23,164 bases of DNA from Proteiniphilum sp. (GTDB taxonomy: Bacteria; Bacteroidota; Bacteroidia; Bacteroidales; Dysgonomonadaceae): positions 1 through 23,164 of the forward strand of contig JAISZV010000061.1 in the NCBI GenBank assembly GCA_031284475.1. Reading direction: 5' to 3'. Every line of letters begins with the position of its first letter. Positions within the stretch are counted from its first letter, which is position 1. Below, piece after piece: positions 17,890 through 23,164 of the stretch. The notes below the pieces were generated by a model. It was given only the letters and a program-made list of their open reading frames with translations, was not told where the DNA came from and did no database searches. The position numbers and the translations under genes were made by a program.

Positions 17890-17915
17890 CGGGCTTTTCC
17901 CGAACCGAAAGCCCG
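17890..17915. repeat. Inverted repeat after the GH2 gene
   Basis: CGGGCTTT (17890-17897) and AAAGCCCG (17908-17915) form a perfect 8-bp stem with a 10-base loop. It lacks a following T-run on either strand, so it is not an obvious intrinsic terminator alone. It may stabilise the mRNA end or act together with the next hairpin. Confidence 0.45.
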
Positions 17916-17935
17916 AATATGTGAGACTTATTGAT

Positions 17936-17984
17936 AGAAAAAAGCTCTTTCGTCCGCATAGCGGATGAGAGGGCTTTCTATTTA
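17936..17984 (+). terminator. Hairpin between GH2 and GH43 genes, likely terminator
   Basis: A long imperfect stem pairs 17936-17957 (ending TCCGC) with 17961-17979 (starting GCGGA) around an ATA loop, with outer AGAAA/TTTCT pairs, and is followed by TATTT. It lies 81 bp after the GH2 stop and just before the GH43 start. It could terminate or attenuate read-through into the GH43 gene. Confidence 0.6.
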
Positions 17985-18002
17985 CGATGATGATACCTTA
18001 AT

Positions 18003-18998
18003 ATGCGTATAGAAATACTTTTTGCAATTATATTCCTTGCAGGATGTAAAACACAGGAAATGCCTACGGAAAGGACTTCCGGCGGAGATAACAAGTACCG
18101 TAATCCCGTAGTGAATTACAGCCTTCCCGATCCCTCGATTATCAGGGCCGACGACGGCTGTTTTTATCTCTTTGCGACGGAAGATATTAGGAATTTGCCC
18201 ATTCACCGTTCTGAGGACTTGGTGAATTGGGAATTAGTCGGTACGGCGTTTACCGGCGCTACCCGTCCCACCTTCGAACCCCGGGGCGGATTATGGGCGC
18301 CCGATATTAATTTCATCAACGGCAAGTATGTGTTGTACTATTCTATGTCGGTTTGGGGTGGCGAATGGACTTGCGGCGTAGGCGTTGCAACAGCAGATGA
18401 ACCCGAAGGGCCTTATACCGATCACGGCAGGCTTTTCCGCAGCAACGAAATCAATGTGCAAAATTCCATTGATCCGTTTTATATCGAAGAGGAAGGGAAA
18501 AAATACCTCTTCTGGGGAAGTTTCCGCGGTATTTATGCCATTGAACTCTCGGATGACGGCCTATCACTGAAACCGGAAGCTGAAAAACAACAGGTGGCCG
18601 GGACAGCCTACGAGGGAGTGTATATCCACAAACGGAACGGTTATTACTATATGTTCGCCTCTACCGGATCCTGCTGCGAAGGGTTGAACAGTACCTATAC
18701 CACCGTGGCAGGCCGCTCGGATAATCTCTTTGGCCCTTATCTCGATAAGCAGGGCAGGCCGATGATGGGTAACCATCACGAGATCGTAATCCGGGAAAAT
18801 CAAAAATTTGTAGGGACAGGGCATAACTCGGAGATCGTGCAGGATGCGAAAGGGCAGGACTGGATTTTCTATCATGCCGTATCAGTAGATAATCCCAAAG
18901 GGCGGGTGTTGGTAATGGATCAGGTGCGATGGGTGAACGACTGGCCTTATATTGAAGGCCGTAGCCCGTCGCTGGAAGCCGAAAAGCCAACGTTTTAA
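18003..18998 (+). CDS. GH43 lipoprotein, arabinan endo-1,5-alpha-L-arabinanase-like
   Basis: A 331-residue lipoprotein with a very short signal peptide ending in a perfect lipobox LAGC (Cys15). A single GH43 five-bladed propeller follows with the expected catalytic triad: base Asp43 in LPDPSII, pKa-modulating Asp157 in NSIDPFYI, and acid Glu204 in YEGVYIHKRNGYYY. GLWAPDINFINGKYVLYYS and GTGHNSEIVQDAKGQDWIFY with a late conserved His resemble arabinanase-type GH43 members, where that His helps coordinate an ion or substrate. No accessory carbohydrate-binding domain is present. It probably cleaves arabinan or releases arabinose from oligosaccharides at the outer membrane or on its periplasmic face; residues after the Cys (KTQEM) are not strongly acidic, so surface export is uncertain. 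It starts 148 bp after GH2, downstream of a hairpin. Endo- versus exo-action is not resolvable here. Confidence 0.85.
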   Translation: MRIEILFAIIFLAGCKTQEMPTERTSGGDNKYRNPVVNYSLPDPSIIRADDGCFYLFATEDIRNLPIHRSEDLVNWELVGTAFTGATRPTFEPRGGLWAPDINFINGKYVLYYSMSVWGGEWTCGVGVATADEPEGPYTDHGRLFRSNEINVQNSIDPFYIEEEGKKYLFWGSFRGIYAIELSDDGLSLKPEAEKQQVAGTAYEGVYIHKRNGYYYMFASTGSCCEGLNSTYTTVAGRSDNLFGPYLDKQGRPMMGNHHEIVIRENQKFVGTGHNSEIVQDAKGQDWIFYHAVSVDNPKGRVLVMDQVRWVNDWPYIEGRSPSLEAEKPTF

Positions 18999-19110
18999 AA
19001 ATAATTGACCGCTCTTGTTTCGCTCCGGGATGGACGGTGCGTTTCTATAGGATTCAGGGAGGGTTAAAATTTTTTTATCGAAACAGGGTGATACCTAAAC
19101 AGAAATTATG

Positions 19111-19118
19111 TAAATTTG
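19111..19118 (+). promoter_or_regulatory. Candidate -7 promoter element of the epimerase gene
   Basis: TAAATTTG matches the Bacteroidota -7 consensus TAnnTTTG exactly and lies 47 bp before ATG 19166, with a predicted start of transcription near 19125. No clear -33 TTTG is seen at the expected distance. It suggests that the epimerase and DUF5652 genes can be transcribed separately from the GH43 gene. Confidence 0.5.
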
Positions 19119-19165
19119 TGTCTTTCAGTTGAGTTAAACAGTAATTTATATAAAAAAGAAAACCA

Positions 19166-20317
19166 ATGATGAAACTAAATCAATTGATCTGGCTCATGGC
19201 GATTGCCGCTGTGGTTGGATGCGCGAACAAACAAAAAGAGGCTCCCGTAGAAGAAACAACACTATCGGGATTGAAAAAGAGCGATTTCCGGACTGAAGTA
19301 AATGGTGATTCCACCGATCTTTATGTACTGAAAAATGCGAATGGAGTGGAGGTTGCCGTAACCAATTACGGCGGACGGATTGTTTCGGTGATGGTTCCCG
19401 ACAGGGATGGAAAACTACAGGATGTAGTCCTCGGTTTTGATAATGTAGAGGACTATATCAATATCAACAACAATTTCGGCGCCACTATCGGCCGTTATGG
19501 TAACCGGATTGCCCACGGAAAAATCACGGTGGACGGGGTGGAATATCAATTGCCGCAGAACAATTTCGGCCATACCCTGCATGGCGGGCCGGAAGGCTTT
19601 GACCGGAAAGTTTTAGCTGCCGTACAGCCGAATGAACAATCAGTCGCGTTCACCTACTTATCGAAAGACGGAGAGGCCGGATTTCCCGGTAACCTGAATG
19701 TGAAGGTGACGATGACTTTGACGGACGATAATGCAATCGACCTGCAATACGAAGCCGAGACGGATAAGGAGACGGTGGTGAATCTGACGAATCACTCCTA
19801 TTTCAATCTGTCGGGCGACGCGAACAACGTCATCCTCAATGATCTGCTGATGATCAATGCGGACGAGTACACTCCGGTAGACGACACGTTCATGACGACC
19901 GGAAAGATCGAGAAAGTGGAGGGCACGCCGATGGATTTCAGAACGCCTACCGCTGTGGGAGCGCGCATCAATCAGTATGATTTCGACCAGTTGAAAAACG
20001 GTGACGGTTACGACCATAACTGGGTGCTGAATACCGGCGGCGATATTTCACAAATTGCCGCTACGGTTTATTCTCCTGCTACCGGCATTCAACTGGAAGT
20101 GTATACCATTGAGCCGGGAATACAGGTTTACGCCGGTAACTTCCTCGATGGCACGGTAACCGGTAAGTATGGGGCTGTCTATGGCAAGCGGAACGCTATC
20201 TGCTTAGAGACGCAGAAATATCCCGACTCCCCCAACAAACCCAACTGGCCTTCTCCCTATCTGAAACCGGGAGAGAAGTATACCAGCCGTTGCATTTATA
20301 AGTTTACAGTACAATAA
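19166..20317 (+). CDS. Aldose 1-epimerase (mutarotase), exported lipoprotein form
   Basis: A 383-residue GalM-family protein that interconverts alpha and beta anomers of aldoses such as galactose, glucose or arabinose. Unlike cytoplasmic GalM it has a lipoprotein signal (WLMAIAAVVGC, Cys19), so it works in the periplasm or at the outer membrane. Family motifs in order: TNYGGRIVSVMVPDRDG, GRYGNRIAHGKI, FGHTLHGG (His136 and His139), VVNLTNHSYFNLSG with catalytic His210, YDHNW, and ICLETQKYPDSPN with catalytic base Glu348. Every expected active-site residue is present and the length is normal. It has its own candidate promoter and is 18 bp upstream of the DUF5652 gene. In PULs such enzymes speed conversion of sugars freed by retaining or inverting hydrolases to the anomer taken up. 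The symbol galM is not given because the substrate is unproven. Confidence 0.92.
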   Translation: MMKLNQLIWLMAIAAVVGCANKQKEAPVEETTLSGLKKSDFRTEVNGDSTDLYVLKNANGVEVAVTNYGGRIVSVMVPDRDGKLQDVVLGFDNVEDYININNNFGATIGRYGNRIAHGKITVDGVEYQLPQNNFGHTLHGGPEGFDRKVLAAVQPNEQSVAFTYLSKDGEAGFPGNLNVKVTMTLTDDNAIDLQYEAETDKETVVNLTNHSYFNLSGDANNVILNDLLMINADEYTPVDDTFMTTGKIEKVEGTPMDFRTPTAVGARINQYDFDQLKNGDGYDHNWVLNTGGDISQIAATVYSPATGIQLEVYTIEPGIQVYAGNFLDGTVTGKYGAVYGKRNAICLETQKYPDSPNKPNWPSPYLKPGEKYTSRCIYKFTVQ

Positions 20318-20335
20318 TTTAAAACATTTTTGATT

Positions 20336-20554
20336 ATGCCCGACAGTTTAGCAAATTTTTCTATCTGGTTCATCATTGTAATTGTTGTGTTTTCATTGTT
20401 TGATGCAGTGATGAAAGTGATTGCTATGTGGAAATCGGCACGAAACAATCATTTGGCGTGGTTTATCTGTATCGCGATATTCAACACCATTGGAATTTTG
20501 CCGATTGTGTATCTTGTGCTGCATGGGAAAAAAGAAATACCTGAAGCAGAATAG
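20336..20554 (+). CDS. Small DUF5652-family membrane protein
   Basis: 72 residues from ATG 20336 (a TTG two codons earlier is less likely). Two membrane helices are visible: FSIWFIIVIVVFSLFDAVMKVIA, and WFICIAIFNTIGILPIVYLVL after the basic loop WKSARNNHLA. The pattern W(K)xARNN-x-AWF...NTxGILPIxYL fits DUF5652 proteins, small two-helix inner-membrane proteins of unknown function. It begins 18 bp after the epimerase stop and a strong terminator follows it, so it is probably the last gene of that transcript. The link to glycan use is only positional. Confidence 0.75.
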   Translation: MPDSLANFSIWFIIVIVVFSLFDAVMKVIAMWKSARNNHLAWFICIAIFNTIGILPIVYLVLHGKKEIPEAE

Positions 20555-20575
20555 AGTGAGAAATTAAGAAGTTAT

Positions 20576-20622
20576 AGAGGAGGGTTTTATCGTAATTTCA
20601 GATAATCCTCCTCTTGTTTTTC
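20576..20622 (+). terminator. Intrinsic terminator after the DUF5652 gene
   Basis: AGAGGAGG (20576-20583) pairs perfectly with CCTCCTCT (20607-20614), with extra inner pairing of TTATC and GATAA, followed by TGTTTTT. It ends the + strand PUL transcription 22 bp after the stop codon. Confidence 0.85.
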
Positions 20623-20654
20623 CTGACTACGACACAAAATTTAATCTCTTTGGG

Positions 20655-20717
20655 TTTAATTTCCCGCCGCTTGCGGCGAGAAATTAAAATGATACCCCGT
20701 CAGTTTGCTGCGGGGTA
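20655..20717. repeat. Two adjacent palindromes at the convergent gene boundary
   Basis: TTTAATTTC (20655-20663) and GAAATTAAA (20680-20688) flank GCCGC/GCGGC to give a nearly unbroken 15-bp stem with a very small loop. Five bases later TACCCCG (20693-20699) and CGGGGTA (20711-20717) form a second perfect stem. They lie between the + strand terminator and the stop of nth on the - strand, so the first may serve as the nth terminator. Their compact, palindromic form is also compatible with a dispersed repeat; copy number in the genome would tell. Confidence 0.6.
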
Positions 20718-20757
20718 GTTAGTCTGTCTTTGCAAATCGATACCGTATATTTTATAT

Positions 20758-21426
20758 TTAACCGTTTTTTTTCTCAAGCGAAAAATTATTTAGGCTTTTC
20801 TCATAATACCTGCACCAGGGCCTGAGCCCGCAGGTTTCGCATTTGGGTTTTCGCGCCACGCAGATATACCGTCCATGCAGGATGAACCAGTGATGCGCTT
20901 TTGAGAGTAGCTCCGCAGGAATATATTTCACCAATTCGCGTTCCGTTTCAAGCGGCGTTTTGGAGTTGTCGGTCAACCCGATACGGTTGGCTACGCGGAA
21001 AACATGCGTATCGACCGGCATGGCGGGCTTGTCGAACGCGACGGCCAGCATTACGTTGGCCGTCTTACGTCCAACGCCAGGGATGGAGAGCAACGAGTCT
21101 ATATCGTTCGGTACTTCACCCCCGAAATCGGAGAGCAGCTTTTTCGCCATCCCGACCAGATTCTTCGCCTTGTTGTTGGGATAGGAACAGGATTTGATGT
21201 ATTCAAAAACCGCTTCGGGAGTAGAAACGGCCATCACTTCCGGGAAAGGAAACGCTTCAAACAGGGCGGGCGTGATCATATTCACCCGCTTGTCGGTACA
21301 CTGTGCGGAGAGGATTACCGCTACCAGCAATTGATAATTGTTCCGGTAATGCAACTCCGTTTCAGCCGATTCCGCATTTTCTATGAACCAATCGAGTACT
21401 TTCTTATAACGCTCTTTTTTTGTCAT
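20758..21426 (-). CDS. nth: Endonuclease III, DNA glycosylase/AP lyase
   Basis: 222 residues, a usual length. It removes oxidised pyrimidines and cuts the resulting abasic site in base-excision repair. Seen: LLVAVILSAQCTDKRVN, the helix-hairpin-helix LLSIPGVGRKTANVML with catalytic Lys121, and catalytic Asp139 in PVDTHVFRVANR. The four-cysteine [4Fe-4S] loop is CVARKPKCETCGLRPWC with Cys189, Cys196, Cys199 and Cys205 in the classic C-x6-C-x2-C-x5-C spacing. It starts 12 bp after the DUF2283 gene and is probably co-transcribed with it. This is a housekeeping gene outside the PUL. Confidence 0.97.
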   Translation of the reverse strand: MTKKERYKKVLDWFIENAESAETELHYRNNYQLLVAVILSAQCTDKRVNMITPALFEAFPFPEVMAVSTPEAVFEYIKSCSYPNNKAKNLVGMAKKLLSDFGGEVPNDIDSLLSIPGVGRKTANVMLAVAFDKPAMPVDTHVFRVANRIGLTDNSKTPLETERELVKYIPAELLSKAHHWFILHGRYICVARKPKCETCGLRPWCRYYEKSLNNFSLEKKNG

Positions 21427-21438
21427 TATTCAGCCGGG

Positions 21439-21666
21439 TTATCCTGCAATATCGCTTTTCCAAACCGCTTCCTCTACCTCTTTGAACGCAGGAAAGATTG
21501 ATTGCTTGTGTTTTTTTACAAAATAAAGAATTTCGATTCCTACGATATTTTTTTCGCTATCGTAATCCAATACAATATTGTTTTCTTTTTCTTCGCTTTC
21601 AACAATATTGTTATCGGAAAATTTTATATAGAGAGCGTCGGCCTCCTTGTCATATTGAATATTCAT
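21439..21666 (-). CDS. DUF2283 family protein
   Basis: 75 residues starting at ATG 21666, chosen because MNIQYDKEADALYIKF is the usual N-terminus of this family and AGAAGGG lies just upstream; a TTG at 21693 would add nine residues. The domain continues with IVLDYDSEKNIVGIEIL, the second signature of DUF2283. It is a small soluble protein of unknown function. Some relatives neighbour toxin-like genes, but here the only close partner is nth, 12 bp downstream, and no toxin-like gene is visible upstream. Confidence 0.85.
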   Translation of the reverse strand: MNIQYDKEADALYIKFSDNNIVESEEKENNIVLDYDSEKNIVGIEILYFVKKHKQSIFPAFKEVEEAVWKSDIAG

Positions 21667-21690
21667 GTTATTTTCCCTTCTTATTTCTAT

Positions 21691-21723
21691 CAAAATATGC
21701 CGTTACAATAATTTTGTCAAAAA
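21691..21723 (-). promoter_or_regulatory. Candidate promoter of the DUF2283-nth operon
   Basis: Read on the - strand, TTTTTG (plus 21718-21723) is followed after 20 bases by TATTTTG (plus 21691-21697). This resembles the Bacteroidota -33 TTTG and -7 TA(n)nTTTG pair, with the -7 element one base shorter than consensus. The start would lie near 21684, giving a short leader before ATG 21666. Confidence 0.4.
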
Positions 21724-21760
21724 GCAAGTTTAGTACAATTTCCTTGATAATTGCAGGATT

Positions 21761-23164
21761 TTATCTTTTTATTTCGTCCGACGATGGAATAAAACGAGCA
21801 TCCAGGTTGGGATCATCCATATCAGGATCGAGCGGATAAATAGGGCGTTGAACCCGCTCGTAGGGCAGCCGCAGCAGATCCTGATCCACGCCTCCGGGAG
21901 TGAGCGCCATCACCCAGTCGCCGCGCATGTCATACAATTCAGGTACAAGGTAGCCTATCTTTACCACTAAAATATCTGTTTCTCTCGGATTCAATCCCAG
22001 ATCGGTAAAGTTCTTTTCGTAATGATAAGCAGTTCTTTTTTCGGTTACAATGGTGTAGATATTACCGCTTTTTACCACTACTTTGGAGTTGCCGTCATCT
22101 TCATTGATCGCCGTCACTTCCCCTTTCAAGCGTATGGGAGGCGCGTAACGATTGTCCACTTCTGCGCCGGCCATTCCATCGACTTGTCCGCCAACTCCTG
22201 CTTCAATGGCTTGTTTGACCAATTCGGGGCCGGGAATGGAGGCATAGATCAATGTTTTGTTTCCTGACGACCGAAATTCGGGACGTTTGAAAAATTCATG
22301 CAACGTCCAGGTAACGTCTCCTGCGCCGCCGGCAGTAGGATTATCGCCCATATCACTGATTATAAACGGTTTTTTATCGCTTCTCAACGCTTGTGCCAGT
22401 GCATCGTCCAAATAAGTGGTGGGAGCTACAAAATCAAATTCTTTCCTTACACGCCAAAAATAGTTCGCTAATTTCTCAGCCGCTTTGCCTACGGCTTCCC
22501 GGTCGTCTCCATAAGCCATTACAACTCCGCCGTTGCGCGGTGCGTCGGCCCAGGGATAAGAAAGCCATACGGAAGCATCAATAACCTTATCTCCATCAAG
22601 AAGGCCGGGAATCTGGCCGGTGAGGGTTTTACCCGGTTCTATACGGGTACTGGTCTGTTCGCCCGGAAGCAGGATGGGGACGGGTATCCATGCTTTATAA
22701 GCCGGTTTTCCCTTTCCGTTTTCCAGTCTATTGAGCAGGTTGATGACAGCCCTTTTTTTCGTTTCGGTAGCGTCCTCGTGGGGAGAAAGCCGGTAACTGG
22801 TTATCAGGTCGGTATTTTGCGCCAGACGGGGCGACACGCTGCCGTGCGGATCCATCGACGTGGAAATCAGCACATCGGCGCCCGCCACTTCGCGGATACG
22901 AACCAGAAAATCACCTTCGGGATCATCTAACCCCTGAACGCTCATCGCCCCGTGAATATCGAAGAAAAGTCCGTCTAAAGGCAAGCTCTCTTTCAGCATA
23001 TCCAGCGTTTTGGTCACTAACGATTCATAGGCCTCGCGTGTGACAATACCTCCCGGCATGGCATGTCCGCGCAGGGTAGGGAGCCATTCGGCGCGGTCGA
23101 TTATTCCCGAATCGGGAGACATAAAAGGATAATAAGAGAAGATATTTTCTCCTGTACGCGCCAT
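21761..23164 (-). CDS. M81 family metallopeptidase (MlrC-like), N-terminus outside the window
   Basis: 467 residues are visible; the frame runs off the right end. The ATG at 23162-23164 is probably internal, because family members start with a further stretch (IAxGGIxxESNTF-like) before the FSYYPFMSPDS region seen here. Motifs: LRGHAMPGGIVTREAYE, FFDIHGAMSVQGLDDPEGD (metal-site Asp and His), TSMDPHGSVS, RLSPHED, and in the MlrC C-terminal domain SDMGDNPTAGGAGDVTW, GAEVDNRYAPPIRLKG, VKIGYLVPELYDM and LTPGGVDQD. Relatives include the microcystin-degrading MlrC of sphingomonads, but most are uncharacterised zinc-dependent peptidases or amidohydrolase-like enzymes; the real substrate is unknown. 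One variation: MDPHG where the common form is MDLHG. No functional link to the PUL is evident. Confidence 0.9.
   Translation of the reverse strand: MARTGENIFSYYPFMSPDSGIIDRAEWLPTLRGHAMPGGIVTREAYESLVTKTLDMLKESLPLDGLFFDIHGAMSVQGLDDPEGDFLVRIREVAGADVLISTSMDPHGSVSPRLAQNTDLITSYRLSPHEDATETKKRAVINLLNRLENGKGKPAYKAWIPVPILLPGEQTSTRIEPGKTLTGQIPGLLDGDKVIDASVWLSYPWADAPRNGGVVMAYGDDREAVGKAAEKLANYFWRVRKEFDFVAPTTYLDDALAQALRSDKKPFIISDMGDNPTAGGAGDVTWTLHEFFKRPEFRSSGNKTLIYASIPGPELVKQAIEAGVGGQVDGMAGAEVDNRYAPPIRLKGEVTAINEDDGNSKVVVKSGNIYTIVTEKRTAYHYEKNFTDLGLNPRETDILVVKIGYLVPELYDMRGDWVMALTPGGVDQDLLRLPYERVQRPIYPLDPDMDDPNLDARFIPSSDEIKR

Noticed and set aside
21439..21760. DUF2283 gene as half of a toxin-antitoxin pair
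   Set aside because: No small toxin-like frame lies next to it on either side; the close partner is nth.
1..23164. CRISPR arrays, tRNA or rRNA genes, complete insertion sequences, phage genes
   Set aside because: No regularly spaced long repeats, RNA gene signatures, intact transposase or phage structural proteins could be seen on either strand.

Overview
The window looks like a chromosome segment of a member of the Bacteroidota, most likely order Bacteroidales. The support is a SusC/SusD pair, several lipoproteins with acidic residues just after the lipobox cysteine, a hybrid two-component system (HTCS), promoters with the Bacteroidota -7 element TAnnTTTG, and AT-rich start sites without strong Shine-Dalgarno sequences. 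Genus cannot be fixed from sequence alone.

Most of the window (about 1 to 20.5 kb, all on the + strand) is a polysaccharide utilization locus (PUL). At the left edge is the end of a GH43-like five-bladed propeller glycosidase that appears internally deleted and C-terminally truncated. After a 339-bp AT-rich gap with a phased direct repeat comes a compact four-gene operon: an IPT/TIG-NHL surface lipoprotein, SusC, SusD and a DUF4973/DUF1735-type lipoprotein. A textbook intrinsic terminator closes it at about 8.6 kb. Next lies a clear pseudogene of a DUF4965/DUF1793 'glutaminase A-like' protein, then a GH127 (DUF1680) putative beta-L-arabinofuranosidase, the HTCS sensor-regulator, a GH2 enzyme, a GH43 arabinanase-like lipoprotein, a lipoprotein aldose 1-epimerase and a small DUF5652 membrane protein.

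Inferred logic: the surface lipoproteins and SusD capture a glycan at the outer membrane and SusC imports oligosaccharides with TonB energy. Periplasmic or surface GH43, GH127 and GH2 enzymes trim them, and the epimerase equilibrates released aldoses. The HTCS senses a periplasmic oligosaccharide and activates the locus through its AraC-type domain. The GH127 + GH43 + epimerase combination points to an L-arabinose-containing plant glycan (arabinan, arabinogalactan or a pectin side chain). The exact substrate is inference.

From about 20.57 kb, a terminator/hairpin cluster marks a convergent boundary. The - strand then holds housekeeping or unrelated genes: endonuclease III (nth) preceded by a DUF2283 gene, and an M81 (MlrC-like) metallopeptidase that runs off the right end.

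I did not see a clearly new type of molecular system. The most interesting points are the candidate operators (a 21-22-bp phased repeat before the sus operon and a 10-bp tandem repeat just upstream of a -7 element before GH2) and two separately decayed hydrolase genes flanking an intact glycan-uptake operon.
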